Shown: piece by piece, positions 16,586-26,164 of the stretch
How the letters are laid out: each line of letters starts with the position of its first letter
How positions within the stretch are numbered: position 1 is the first letter of the stretch
Source: JAVBTR01 sp031556065
GTDB taxonomy: Bacteria > Bacillota > Clostridia > Christensenellales > Aristaeellaceae
Direction: 5' to 3'
DNA: 64,000 nucleotides
NCBI GenBank assembly: GCA_031556065.1
Contig: JAVBTR010000006.1
Coordinates: forward strand, 1-64,000
Translations under genes and position numbers: made by a program
Notes under the pieces: model-generated
What the model was told of the DNA's origin: nothing
Seen by the model: the letters and a program-made list of their open reading frames with translations, nothing else
Database searches by the model: none

Positions 16586-18817
16586 ATGGCAAAACCAATG
16601 AAGCAAGAACGTATGCCCCTTATGTGGCAATACTTTTTCTCCTATTTGGCGGTGATGGTCGTTTTGATCATTACCCTTTTTGGCTTTGCCTACAATAGCT
16701 TTTACCGCTATCACCGGGAGATCATGGTGGGAAACTACGAAAAGGAAATCGCGCTGATCGGGGAGCGCAACGCCAGCGAACTGAACCAATTGGTGAACAT
16801 GGCAAACCAGATTACCGCATCCCCGGATGTAACGCCTTTTCAGTTTTCCAAGGAACCGGAAAAATCCTACCGATTGAAAACCCAATTGGCTTCATATAAA
16901 TCATGCAATGATTTTGCCTATGGTATGTATCTGATTTTTGATTCGGACGATTATGTCTATTCCCCGGTATCCTCCTATCGGTTGGATAACTTTGCTAACT
17001 CTGCCGCGCAGTTTGGCATTATGACACCGGCAGAACTGATCGATGCCCTTAGAAACACCCGGCGGATCAATATGAAGCCGATGCAGTCGGTACAGGGCTA
17101 TTTATTTACCTCCACATCCACCGCCCGGCAGATGATGCCTGTTTTTTTGCCGATCGGCTATAACCAGGGAATCCGTTCCGGGATTATGATGTTTCTGGTG
17201 GATCAAAGCACCTATATAAAGCTTTTTAGCAGCGTTGCCCCTGGCGCTAAGGATATTTACATTCTTGGATCAAACGGCGTGTTGGTTTCCCGCAACATTT
17301 CTGGTGTGCCAGAAGAAATGGTGATTGAAAAGCTGGGCGAAAAGGCCACGGAACTGAATTATCAGGGCAAAAATTACTTATTGGTGGCAACGGAAAAAGA
17401 CAGCATGGATTTAAGCTATCTGATGATGGTTTCGGAGGAAGAAACCCAGTTGGCCTTTGCAGGCTCTATGAAGCTGTTTATTGTGGTGCTGACCCTTATA
17501 TCCGCCCTTTGCCTGCTGTTTATTACCCGCTTTGTTCAATCTAGGATCAAGCCCATTCGCCTGGTGCACTCCATGATTTCCGACAGAAGGCCAAGCGGAA
17601 ACGAACTAATGGAAATTCGGGACGGGGTGCAAAAGCTGATCGATGAAAACGCTTCCCTTAATACCCAGATGGAAAGCGTGGAAACTTTGCGCAAGGCTGA
17701 TTTTGCCCGCAGGTTTTTAACAGGGGAATTTGCTTCCATGGATGAATGTCTGAATTTGGCGGAAAAGATTCATGTCAATATCGATACAAGGTTTTTTGCC
17801 GTGGCCATTATCGCCAAGCCCCAGGGCGCGGAATACGATATGAACACGGAAAAGCTGAACCATTTGTTCGATGATGAAATTTCTGGCGTGGCCAGAACCC
17901 TGGGACTGGATAATAAAATGGTGCTGATCGCCTTTGGCAATGAGGAAGCCCGGCTTTTCGATTGGCTGGAGGGCAAATTCGCGGGTCTGCGAGCCTGTTG
18001 CGCTGGGGTAGCCATGGCGGCCAGTTCCGCTCATACCCATTATACACAAGGCCAGCACGCCTATTTGGAAGCGGAAAATGCCTTTGAAAACCGCTTTATC
18101 CAAGGCAACAGCCAGCTGATCCGCTTTACGAAAACCGAGGGTGGCAAAACCGATAGCATGGGCAATGCCCAGCAGGTGGTGGAGCGGTTGGGCTCGGCAC
18201 TCAAAGCAGGGGAAGGGCAGCGGGCCTATACGGCCCTTAACGAAATATCGAAAATAATGCGGGGCATGAATACCACTCTGTTTGGTTTCCGGTGCCTGTA
18301 TAACGATATTTTAAACGTGATTACCGCAGAAGTGTTGGAACAGGATGCCCATATGGCTCGGGTGTACGATTTGTTCAGTCTAAGCCAATGCCTTTCACTG
18401 GACGATTTGGATACCATGCTCAAGGATACCTGCACCCAGATTATTAAAGCCCATGGAACAGCAAAGAACGAAGAAATCAGCGGGGATATTATTAAGGCCC
18501 GGGAGCTGATTCACCAGCGGTTTTCCGAACCAGGGCTTTCCGTATCCTCCATTGCGCAAGAATTGGGGCTATCCGATTCAAGGCTTTCAGTGGATTTTAA
18601 AAAGGCCTACCAGATCACGCCATTGGAATGCCTTACCCAGATCAGGATGCGCCAAGCCAGGCGGCTGCTTTGCGAAACGGACATGCCGGTGAAAGACATC
18701 GCCCTTGAATGCGGCTATTACGATGTATCCGGCTTCAACCGCCGCTTTAAGGCATACACTGGCATGACCCCACAACAGTACCGCCAAGCGGACGAAGGGA
18801 ACGAACGGCATGAGTAA
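16586..18817 (+). CDS. Membrane-anchored AraC-family regulator
   Basis: 743 residues. There are two membrane spans, at about 13-35 (WQYFFSYLAVMVVLIITLFGFAY) and 290-312 (LFIVVLTLISALCLLFITRF), enclosing an extracytoplasmic sensor of about 250 residues. A linker and a C-terminal pair of AraC helix-turn-helices (about 635-735: VSSIAQELGLSDSRLSVDFKK; ALECGYYDVSGFNRRFKAYTG) follow. This architecture is common beside plant-glycan importers in Clostridia and Paenibacilli, where it probably senses extracellular sugar or the loaded binding protein. Its end overlaps the GH42 gene by 8 bases. Confidence 0.88.
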   Translation: MAKPMKQERMPLMWQYFFSYLAVMVVLIITLFGFAYNSFYRYHREIMVGNYEKEIALIGERNASELNQLVNMANQITASPDVTPFQFSKEPEKSYRLKTQLASYKSCNDFAYGMYLIFDSDDYVYSPVSSYRLDNFANSAAQFGIMTPAELIDALRNTRRINMKPMQSVQGYLFTSTSTARQMMPVFLPIGYNQGIRSGIMMFLVDQSTYIKLFSSVAPGAKDIYILGSNGVLVSRNISGVPEEMVIEKLGEKATELNYQGKNYLLVATEKDSMDLSYLMMVSEEETQLAFAGSMKLFIVVLTLISALCLLFITRFVQSRIKPIRLVHSMISDRRPSGNELMEIRDGVQKLIDENASLNTQMESVETLRKADFARRFLTGEFASMDECLNLAEKIHVNIDTRFFAVAIIAKPQGAEYDMNTEKLNHLFDDEISGVARTLGLDNKMVLIAFGNEEARLFDWLEGKFAGLRACCAGVAMAASSAHTHYTQGQHAYLEAENAFENRFIQGNSQLIRFTKTEGGKTDSMGNAQQVVERLGSALKAGEGQRAYTALNEISKIMRGMNTTLFGFRCLYNDILNVITAEVLEQDAHMARVYDLFSLSQCLSLDDLDTMLKDTCTQIIKAHGTAKNEEISGDIIKARELIHQRFSEPGLSVSSIAQELGLSDSRLSVDFKKAYQITPLECLTQIRMRQARRLLCETDMPVKDIALECGYYDVSGFNRRFKAYTGMTPQQYRQADEGNERHE

Positions 18818-20753
18818 GTTTGATTTTTCAGCGCAGATACTTCATGGCTGCGATTATAACCCGGATCAGTGGCTGGACAGGCCCGATGTATTAAAACAGG
18901 ACATTAGCCTGATGAAAAAGGCTGGCATTAATGTGGTGACATTAGGGGTGTTTTCCTGGGCCAGTTTAGAGCCTCAGGAGGGGGTATATACCTTTGAATG
19001 GCTGGATGAGATCATGAATCAAATGGACGCAAACGGCATAAAGGTGATCCTTTCCACCGTCAGCGGCGGCAAGCCGCCGTGGCTTGTGAAAAAACACCCG
19101 GATATGATGCGTATGAACGAAAACCGGGTGCGGCTGTTGTATGGTGACCGGGAAAACCAATGTAATTCCCACCCGGTCTATTTGGGAAAAGTTCGTCAGC
19201 TGGACGAAATGCTGGCTAAGCGCTATGCCCATCACCCGGCGTTGATCCTTTGGCACATCTCCAACGAAATCTATGGCACCTGCCATTGTCCCCGGTGTCA
19301 GAAGTTGTTTCAAGAATGGCTGAGGGAAAAATACGGTACCATTGAAGAGGTGAACCGGCAATGGTGGACAGGGTTCTGGAGCCATCGGTACACAAGCTTT
19401 TCCGAAATTGAATCGCCTTCACCTGTTGGGGAAATGTCCGTTCATGGTTTGGCATTGGATTACTGGCGGTTCTATTCGGAATTGAGCGTTAAGCTGGTTG
19501 AAATGGAAATAGCCACCGTCAGGGCTTTTAGTGAAGCTATTCCCGTGACGACGAACATGTTCCATATGGATTGCGGCGTGGATTACCATGAACTGGCTAA
19601 GCCTCTTGATATTACCTCCTGGGATTCCTATCCCAAATGGCATAGCGAGGAAAGCGAATGGGGGGAGGCAGTGAAAGCAGCCTTTACCTTCGATTACTGC
19701 CGCTGCTTAAACAAGGGCCAGCCCTTTTTGCTAATGGAAAGCACTCCCAGCACGGTGAACAATGCCATTGCCTGCAAGCTGAAGCGGCCTAAAATGCATA
19801 TGCTCAGTGCCATGCAGGCAGTGGCATTTGGGGCCAACTCGGTGCAATACTTTCAGTGGCGGAAATCCCGTGGAGCTTATGAAAAATTCCACGGGGCAGT
19901 GGTGAGCCATGGAGGCGGCGAAAATACCAGAGTCTTTCAGGATGTAGCACAGGTGGGGCGGCAGCTTTCTGAAATGGCAGCCATCGCCAAAGAAAACGTT
20001 AAAAGCCCTGTGGCTATTCTTTTCGACCAGGATAATATGCGGGCTTTAAGGGAACAGAAAAGTTTAAAACGCTTTAAGAAGGATTTTGAACAGGTGATAT
20101 TTAAACACTATGAAGCCCTGTTAAAAAACTATGTTTCGGTGGATATTATTTCCCGAAAAGACGACTTCAGTCAATACGACGCGGTGATCGCCCCGGTGAT
20201 GTACATTTGCCCGGACGAAAAAAAGATTCGCTCTTTCGTTGAAAATGGCGGCCGGTTTGTGAGCACCTTTTATTCCGGCCTGGTAAACGAAAACGATCTG
20301 GTGTTTGAAGGGATACCCCCCCATGGCCTCAACGATGTGTTCGGCCTTGAGGCAGAGGAAACAGATGCCCTATACGACCATGAATATAACACCGTCACCT
20401 TTGAAGGCACTACTTACCGGGCGGAGGATTATTGCGATGTGATTCCCCATTACCAGGCAGAAGTGTTAGCTGCCTATGAAAAGGATTTCTACCGTGGGTT
20501 GCCCGCGGTCACCCGAAATGCTTACGGGAAGGGTTTTGCCTATTATATCGGCTTTAACGCCACGGTGGATTTTTTGCAGGCCTTTTACGGAAAAATGCCT
20601 GTTTCAAAACTAATTGATAGCCCCTTTGTGGATAATGTGATGGTATCAAAGCGCGGTGAACATCTTTTTCTTATGAACTTTGGCACTGAAGAGAGAACCA
20701 TTGAGGGCATTGCCCTTGAAGGATATGAATGCAAAGTGGAGGCGACAAAATGA
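18810..20753 (+). CDS. Glycoside hydrolase family 42 beta-galactosidase
   Basis: 647 residues, usual length for GH42. The N-terminal YNPDQW and GVFSWASLEPQEG are family text. The acid/base is Glu153 (WHISNEIYG) and the nucleophile Glu310 (LLMESTPS). The zinc-cluster cysteines fit Cys118, Cys158, Cys160 and Cys163. No signal peptide, so it acts on imported beta-galactosides or related pectic galactan/arabinogalactan fragments. Some GH42 enzymes prefer alpha-L-arabinopyranosides. Overlap by 8 bases with the AraC gene and by 3 bases with the deacetylase gene shows tight coupling. Confidence 0.93.
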   Translation: MSKFDFSAQILHGCDYNPDQWLDRPDVLKQDISLMKKAGINVVTLGVFSWASLEPQEGVYTFEWLDEIMNQMDANGIKVILSTVSGGKPPWLVKKHPDMMRMNENRVRLLYGDRENQCNSHPVYLGKVRQLDEMLAKRYAHHPALILWHISNEIYGTCHCPRCQKLFQEWLREKYGTIEEVNRQWWTGFWSHRYTSFSEIESPSPVGEMSVHGLALDYWRFYSELSVKLVEMEIATVRAFSEAIPVTTNMFHMDCGVDYHELAKPLDITSWDSYPKWHSEESEWGEAVKAAFTFDYCRCLNKGQPFLLMESTPSTVNNAIACKLKRPKMHMLSAMQAVAFGANSVQYFQWRKSRGAYEKFHGAVVSHGGGENTRVFQDVAQVGRQLSEMAAIAKENVKSPVAILFDQDNMRALREQKSLKRFKKDFEQVIFKHYEALLKNYVSVDIISRKDDFSQYDAVIAPVMYICPDEKKIRSFVENGGRFVSTFYSGLVNENDLVFEGIPPHGLNDVFGLEAEETDALYDHEYNTVTFEGTTYRAEDYCDVIPHYQAEVLAAYEKDFYRGLPAVTRNAYGKGFAYYIGFNATVDFLQAFYGKMPVSKLIDSPFVDNVMVSKRGEHLFLMNFGTEERTIEGIALEGYECKVEATK

Positions 20754-21412
20754 AGATTCTGACATTCAGCTATGACGATGGCGTTCAATTCGATGAGAGG
20801 CTGATGGACATTTTTGAGCGCTATGGCATGCGCTGCACCTGGAACCTGAATTCTGGCCTGATGTCGGAAGATAAGACATTCCAAAAGGAGCATGTGCAAA
20901 TCCGGCGTATGAGTCCGGATAAAATGAAGAAAGTGTACAAGGATCATGAGATCGCTGTTCATATGGTGACCCACCCCGATCCCACCACTCTTTCCGATGA
21001 AGAGTTGTACCATGAACTAAGGGACGATAAAGAGACCCTGGAAAAAGTGTTTAACCGATCTGTTCAAGGTATGGCTTACCCCTTTGGCCGTTATGATGAT
21101 AGGGTTGTGAAAGCGGTGGGGGATTGCGGTCTGCGCTATGCCAGAACAGTTCATTCCTCCAGGGGTTTTAAAATGCCACAGGATCCCCTGCGTTTAAGCG
21201 CTACTTGCCACCATAACGATGAAAAGCTTTTTGAGTTGGCGGAAACCTTTTTGGCAGCCAAATCCGAAGAACCCATGCTGTTTTATGTATGGGGCCATAG
21301 CTATGAATTTGAAGTGGATAACAACTGGCAGCGTATTGAAGATTTTTGCAGGATCATGTCTGGCCGGGAAGATATCGCCTATTTAACCAACGCCCAAGCA
21401 CTTTTAAAATAA
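20750..21412 (+). CDS. Polysaccharide deacetylase-family protein (NodB domain), cytoplasmic
   Basis: 220 residues from ATG 20750, placed by GGAGG seven bases upstream; an in-frame ATG at 20729 lies within the GH42 gene and lacks a ribosome site. The CE4/NodB motifs are all visible: TFSYDDG (Asp9-Asp10), the zinc-binding HMVTH (His71, His75), YPFGRYDDR, and WGHSYEFE near the end. There is no signal peptide, so it probably removes acyl groups from imported oligosaccharides inside the cell, not from cell-wall polymers (inference). The start overlaps the GH42 stop (ATGA). Confidence 0.87.
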   Translation: MKILTFSYDDGVQFDERLMDIFERYGMRCTWNLNSGLMSEDKTFQKEHVQIRRMSPDKMKKVYKDHEIAVHMVTHPDPTTLSDEELYHELRDDKETLEKVFNRSVQGMAYPFGRYDDRVVKAVGDCGLRYARTVHSSRGFKMPQDPLRLSATCHHNDEKLFELAETFLAAKSEEPMLFYVWGHSYEFEVDNNWQRIEDFCRIMSGREDIAYLTNAQALLK

Positions 21413-21425
21413 GGAGTAACCACAA

Positions 21426-22862
21426 ATGAATCTACGATTGCCGCCAGCATCCGTTACGGACCGGTCTGCCGCCGTTATTTGGGATGGATTTGGGGCTTTA
21501 TTTCCTGTGCTTTTAAACAGAGAGTACCAGGGGGAAGCCAGCCACGGGGATTATACATTTGAAAACCTTTCTCCGGATACGGAGTATGAAGCCCAAGTGG
21601 GGAACGAAAGAGTTTCTTTTAAAACCCTGCCGGATAAAAAAGCCCTTTCTATTGTGGATTTCGGCGCCTTGGGGGATGGGGAAACCCTTAACACCAAAGC
21701 CATTCAGGCCGGGATCGATGCTTTGGAGAAAGGCGGCAGGCTGGTTGTTCCCAAAGGGGTATTCGTAACAGGGGCCCTGTTTCTTAAAAGTCATATGATT
21801 TTATCTTTGGAGCAAGGAGCGGTGCTTTTGGGAAGCTCTGAAACAAAGGATTACCCACCATTTACTTACCGCTGGGAGGGCAGGGAGCAGCTTTGCTACG
21901 CCAGCCTCATAAATACCCCTCAGGGGGAAGAAGTGGAGGATATCGCCATAGAAGGCCAGGGCACCCTCGATGCCAATGGGGTGGCTTTGTTTGAAAACGA
22001 AATGGCTGAGAAGAAAGCCATGAGAGGTCGGGCTATCTGCATTCGAAACGCCGACGGGGTCTATCTAAAGGATATTACGGTGAAGAAATCCCCGGCCTGG
22101 TGCGTGCATATGATCTATTCGAAAAACATTACGCTAAACAATATAAAAATCCATACCAAGTACGGACACATATTCAATGGCGACGGGTTCGATCCGGATT
22201 CCTGCCAAAATGTAACGGTGTTTCATTCGATGATTATGAGCCAGGATGACTGCATTGCCATTAAATCCGGCCGGGATGAAGAAGGCCGCCGGGTGGGTAT
22301 TCCAACGGAAAACGTGCGGATCACCAACTGCGATTTCAACTCCGGCTTTGGTGTGGTGGTGGGCAGCGAAATGTCCGGCAGTGTGCGCAACGTATATGTG
22401 GGGGATTGCCGCTTCCATAACGCTTACAGCGTTTGCAGCCTGAAAGGTCCCCGTGGCCGTGGCGGCGTAATTGAAAACGTGATGTACGAAAACTGCACCT
22501 TTCTGAACGAATCCACCGAACACACCGATTGCAAGTGGTTCAGAGGGGCTATTATGATGGACCATTTTTACAGCCACGAGGATTTTGACCCGGATGAAGA
22601 AGAGCCTTTTGGCGAAGACACGCCGAAAATACGAAATGTGGTTATTCGCAATATTGTAGCGGAAACAGTGGCAGGGAATGCCATATTTCTTTGCGGGCTG
22701 CCGGAATCGAAGATAGAAAATATCACCCTTGAAAACATTTGTGCCAAAGGGAAGTTTGGCATGAAGGCCATGAATGTTGACGGCCTTTTAATGAAGAACG
22801 TGCAGGTTACAGCAGCATCAGGGGAACCTTACTTTTTTAACAATGTAAAGGAGATAGGGTGA
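21426..22862 (+). CDS. Glycoside hydrolase family 28 (polygalacturonase-like)
   Basis: 478 residues. Residues 1-70 resemble a fibronectin-III-like module (FENLSPDTEYEAQVG); the rest is a right-handed beta-helix. Expected GH28 acidic residues are present: NGDGFDPDS (Asp254) and SQDDCIAIKSG (Asp274, Asp275). The usual GHG-motif histidine is replaced: the position reads SGFGVVVGSEMSG, and the usual RIK/RFK reads SLKGPRGRGG. No signal peptide, so it would work on imported oligogalacturonides or rhamnogalacturonan pieces. It lies 13 bases after the deacetylase and 1 base before the next hydrolase gene. Confidence 0.88.
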   Translation: MNLRLPPASVTDRSAAVIWDGFGALFPVLLNREYQGEASHGDYTFENLSPDTEYEAQVGNERVSFKTLPDKKALSIVDFGALGDGETLNTKAIQAGIDALEKGGRLVVPKGVFVTGALFLKSHMILSLEQGAVLLGSSETKDYPPFTYRWEGREQLCYASLINTPQGEEVEDIAIEGQGTLDANGVALFENEMAEKKAMRGRAICIRNADGVYLKDITVKKSPAWCVHMIYSKNITLNNIKIHTKYGHIFNGDGFDPDSCQNVTVFHSMIMSQDDCIAIKSGRDEEGRRVGIPTENVRITNCDFNSGFGVVVGSEMSGSVRNVYVGDCRFHNAYSVCSLKGPRGRGGVIENVMYENCTFLNESTEHTDCKWFRGAIMMDHFYSHEDFDPDEEEPFGEDTPKIRNVVIRNIVAETVAGNAIFLCGLPESKIENITLENICAKGKFGMKAMNVDGLLMKNVQVTAASGEPYFFNNVKEIG

Positions 22863-22863
22863 A

Positions 22864-24843
22864 ATGAATTGCTTTTTGCTTTCGAAAAATACGGTTATCG
22901 ACGGGGACGCCTCGATCATCAGAAAAGATTTGGACCGGGTTGTGACCGGCTTTGGTGAAAAAAACCTACTGCGTATTGAACAGGTTCCGGCAATGGAGCC
23001 GGAAAGCTTTCAGATTACAGTTCAGATGAATGAAATAGTTCTGCGGTATGGGGATAATCTAGGCAGGATTTATGGTCTGTTTCATATGAGCGAAAAGTTT
23101 TTGAACGTTCCGGCTTTTGCCTACTGGAACGATTTTCAGGCTGCTGAACAGGATGTGGTCTATATTCCGGTTGGCGAATACCAATCCAAGCCTCAAAAAG
23201 TGCGGTATCGCGGCTGGTTCGTGAACGACGAAGTGCTTCTGGATGGGTGGAAGGAAGGCCGGGAAGCGCAGCTGACTATGTGGGAAACCATTTTTGAAAC
23301 CATTCTTCGGGCTGGTGGGAATATGGTCATTGCTGGAACAGACCGGGGTACGGATGAGCTGAATGAACTGGCAAGTGATATGGGCTTGATGGTGACCCAT
23401 CACCATGCGGAGCTTTTGGGCGCAAAAATGTTTAGCCGGGTCTATCCGGATTTAAGGGCTTCTTATACACAGTATCCAGAGCTATTTGAAGGGCTCTGGA
23501 GGGACGCAGTTCAAAAGATGCGGGGCCGCAAGGTGATTTGGGCGGTGGGCTTTCGCGGCCAGGGGGACCGGGCCTTTTGGGATGAGGAGCCGGAGGTGGA
23601 TACAGATACGGACCGGGGTGCGTATATTGTAAAGGTCATAAAAAAACAGATGGAAATCGTTCGTGAATTAGACCCGGAGGCCCAGTTCTGCACCAACTTA
23701 TATGGCGAGATGATGGGCCTTTACCAACAGGGATTATTGCCGGTGCCTAAGGAGGTGATCAAGGTCTGGGCGGATAACGGTTATGGGAAGATGGTGTCTA
23801 GGCGGCAGGGGAATGACAACCCGCGGGTGCCTTCTATGCCTATCCAAGACACGGGCGCCTTAAACGGCATCTATTATCACGCCTCCTTTTACGATTTGCA
23901 GGCGGCAAACCATATTACCATGGCGCAAAATTCTCCGGGATTTATTGCCAATGAACTGCAAACGGTTTTAAAAAACGGCGGCAATTCATATTGGATCATC
24001 AATTCTGGCTCCATTAAGCCCCATATCTACATATTGGACCTGATCCGTGTTATGTGGAGGGATGGACAAGCAGATGTGGACGCCCACGCCAGGTCTTACG
24101 GCAAACTGTATTACGGCAATGAAAAAGTAGGGCCGCTTTTAACGGACTTTTCGAAAAACGCCCTCCAATATGGCCTAAACGAAGATGATAAGGCAGCGGA
24201 CCAGTATTATCATTACCCTCTGCGCTCGATGATCGTGGGTCTTATGAAGAATGAGACGGAAAAAACCATGGAATCCCTTTGGTGGGCGGAAGGAAAGGTT
24301 TCCTTGTTTGAGCAGGCCAAGGGCATGGGTTTGAAATGCGAAAAAGCCGTTCCGGGCTGGGAAAACTATCTCAGGGAATGCGAAAACCTTTCCCTTGGTG
24401 AACAAGGCAAGCAGCTGTTAAAGGATACCCTTGTTTTACAGGCCACCTTGCATTTGACTGGCTGTCAGGCTTTGAGGGATTTTTACTATGCTCTGGAAGC
24501 GTTAAAGACAGGCAAGCCGGAAAAGGCTTTTCTCTATATCCACCGCGCACTAAAAGCCCACAAGGAGGGCCTGCAGGCTATGCGGGATGCCGAGCATGGC
24601 GAGTTTGCAAACATCTACCGAAACGATTGCTTCACCAATGTGGCCTTTACCGTTCGGGATTTGACGACCTTGCGCGCCTGTATCCGCATGATTCATGATG
24701 GAGATTGGCAGTACAAATGGCACTGGCAATACTTGATGACTCCGGCCCAAAGAAACGTTAAGGTGCTATTGTACCGGCAGAATCAACTGGACGATGAAGA
24801 GTTGGCGCAAAGGCTTAATGAAGTAGTCGCTTTAAAACAATGA
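22864..24843 (+). CDS. Glycoside hydrolase family 115-like protein (alpha-glucuronidase candidate)
   Basis: 659 residues. It begins with an alpha-glucuronidase N-terminal-like fold (DNLGRIYGLFHMSEKFL), then shows GH115-like text: VRYRGWFVNDE, THHHAELLG, WAVGFRGQGDRAFWDE, WADNGYGKM, and GIYYHASFYD. GH115 enzymes remove (4-O-methyl)glucuronic acid from xylan or arabinogalactan. At 659 residues it is shorter than typical 800-1000-residue members, with the C-terminal module apparently missing. No signal peptide. Last gene of the operon, followed by a strong terminator. The family call is by remembered motifs and should be treated as probable. Confidence 0.75.
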   Translation: MNCFLLSKNTVIDGDASIIRKDLDRVVTGFGEKNLLRIEQVPAMEPESFQITVQMNEIVLRYGDNLGRIYGLFHMSEKFLNVPAFAYWNDFQAAEQDVVYIPVGEYQSKPQKVRYRGWFVNDEVLLDGWKEGREAQLTMWETIFETILRAGGNMVIAGTDRGTDELNELASDMGLMVTHHHAELLGAKMFSRVYPDLRASYTQYPELFEGLWRDAVQKMRGRKVIWAVGFRGQGDRAFWDEEPEVDTDTDRGAYIVKVIKKQMEIVRELDPEAQFCTNLYGEMMGLYQQGLLPVPKEVIKVWADNGYGKMVSRRQGNDNPRVPSMPIQDTGALNGIYYHASFYDLQAANHITMAQNSPGFIANELQTVLKNGGNSYWIINSGSIKPHIYILDLIRVMWRDGQADVDAHARSYGKLYYGNEKVGPLLTDFSKNALQYGLNEDDKAADQYYHYPLRSMIVGLMKNETEKTMESLWWAEGKVSLFEQAKGMGLKCEKAVPGWENYLRECENLSLGEQGKQLLKDTLVLQATLHLTGCQALRDFYYALEALKTGKPEKAFLYIHRALKAHKEGLQAMRDAEHGEFANIYRNDCFTNVAFTVRDLTTLRACIRMIHDGDWQYKWHWQYLMTPAQRNVKVLLYRQNQLDDEELAQRLNEVVALKQ

Positions 24844-24883
24844 TGGGATTCTAAAGGGCATAGCCCTGGCAATCTCTCCGAGT

Positions 24884-24920
24884 AACAACCCCCAGGCAGC
24901 AAAGCTGCCTGGGGGTTGTT
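24884..24920. terminator. Strong terminator of the plant-polysaccharide operon
   Basis: Perfect 17-bp stem (AACAACCCCCAGGCAGC and complement) with a 3-base AAA loop, T-rich at the end. It lies between convergent genes and can act on both strands. Confidence 0.85.
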
Positions 24921-24964
24921 AATAAAAGGATCATGCATTTTAAACTTGGGTCTAAACGTTTTGA

Positions 24965-25906
24965 TTACATGGGATGGAAGAGATCCTTTCGGCTGGTTTT
25001 GTAGAACATTTTAACCGTGATGCCGCTGTCGTAATCCCCGAAGCCTTTGCCGAAGATGCTTACACCGCCTAAGTTCACAGCGTCCCGTTTCACTTCGATG
25101 GTAAAGGAGAGGCTGGAACGGTGGGTCAGATCCAAAGCGGCTACGGTGACATCGGATATTTTCAGGCCATCGATGAAGCAGCCTGCTTCGTTGATGGTTA
25201 AAAGCTTCAGTTTGCCGTACTGGCCCAGGTTAGGGAACCACCATTCAGGGGTAAAAATGCCCTTGCGGTCGTTGTATTCGCCAATGCTGGTGAAAAATCC
25301 CAGATCGATGTCGTTAATGCGGAAGCTGATATCTGAAGGGTAATAGGTGCTGTAGCCAGGGGCTTCAGAGGCCAACTCCATGCCGATTTGTATTTCCGTG
25401 CATTCTTCGCCCAGCTTTAAGCTATTGGGAAGCTGGTAGGTAAGGTAACCCTGGGTAAACCATAACAGCCTTGCGTCGATCCGTTCGGGAAAGGCGAAAT
25501 AGCGAGGATCGTCCAACTCGCCCAGGATCACATCCTTTAAGACGACACCGCAGGTGGGGGATACGTCGAAATCCGTGTAGTGGCCAACGCCAATATCGAA
25601 GGTGTAAGCGTTTTTTTGAAAAGAGCTTTCATCGAAAATATCGATGATGATTTTGGTTTCCGTAAGGGAGCAGACTTTTTGCGCTCCACGAACCGCGGAA
25701 CGGGAGCGGACCTTGATCAGTTTCGCGTCCTGGAGCTTTTTAATGTGGGCGGTAATGGCCCCATTGCTTAAACCCAGTTCCTTGGCCAATTGGTTCAGGT
25801 TGATTTCGCCGTATTGTTTAATCAGACTTAAAATATCCAACCGTACTTCGGAATGAAGGGCATCGAAAATGGCCATTCCATTTCGGACATCGGTGATGTG
25901 AATCAT
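24965..25906 (-). CDS. ArsR-type winged-helix regulator with a large C-terminal sensor domain
   Basis: 313 residues; AGGAGG lies upstream of ATG 25906. Residues 10-75 form an ArsR-like winged helix (FDALHSEVRLDILSLIKQYGEINLNQLAKELGLSNGAITAHIKKL). The remaining ~230 residues are beta-rich (sandwich-like; LSFTIEVKRDAVNLGGVSIFGKGFGDY) and I do not recognise a named domain. Proteins of this layout occur next to sugar ABC operons in Clostridia and probably bind the imported sugar. It is divergent from the arabinan operon, so it likely controls that operon and itself. Confidence 0.8.
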   Translation of the reverse strand: MIHITDVRNGMAIFDALHSEVRLDILSLIKQYGEINLNQLAKELGLSNGAITAHIKKLQDAKLIKVRSRSAVRGAQKVCSLTETKIIIDIFDESSFQKNAYTFDIGVGHYTDFDVSPTCGVVLKDVILGELDDPRYFAFPERIDARLLWFTQGYLTYQLPNSLKLGEECTEIQIGMELASEAPGYSTYYPSDISFRINDIDLGFFTSIGEYNDRKGIFTPEWWFPNLGQYGKLKLLTINEAGCFIDGLKISDVTVAALDLTHRSSLSFTIEVKRDAVNLGGVSIFGKGFGDYDSGITVKMFYKTSRKDLFHPM

Positions 25907-26114
25907 TTGAAAAACGCCTCCTTTTTTGAAAAACTAAAATACTTTAACTCTTTCAACGAAAGAAAAAACAGGCAAAAAAGAAGAAATTCGGACTGATATG
26001 GCTCATATTATGGAGGTAAAGGGGAAACTTGTCAAGGCCCAAAACCTTAAAACCATTGCAAAATGGCGGTTTTGGTAGCATTATGCACAAAAAAATAAAA
26101 AATTCTAAAACCTA

Positions 26115-26143
26115 TTGACAGCCACAACCAGATGTGGTATTCT
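26115..26143 (+). promoter_or_regulatory. Promoter of the arabinan-use operon
   Basis: TTGACA (26115-26120), 17-base spacer, TATTCT (26138-26143), about 75 bases before the binding protein gene. The rest of the 312-base intergenic region (25907-26218) is AT-rich with no ORF; its other features are the repeated sites at 26165-26189. Confidence 0.65.
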
Positions 26144-26164
26144 CATGCCAACAAAAGGTTTAGA

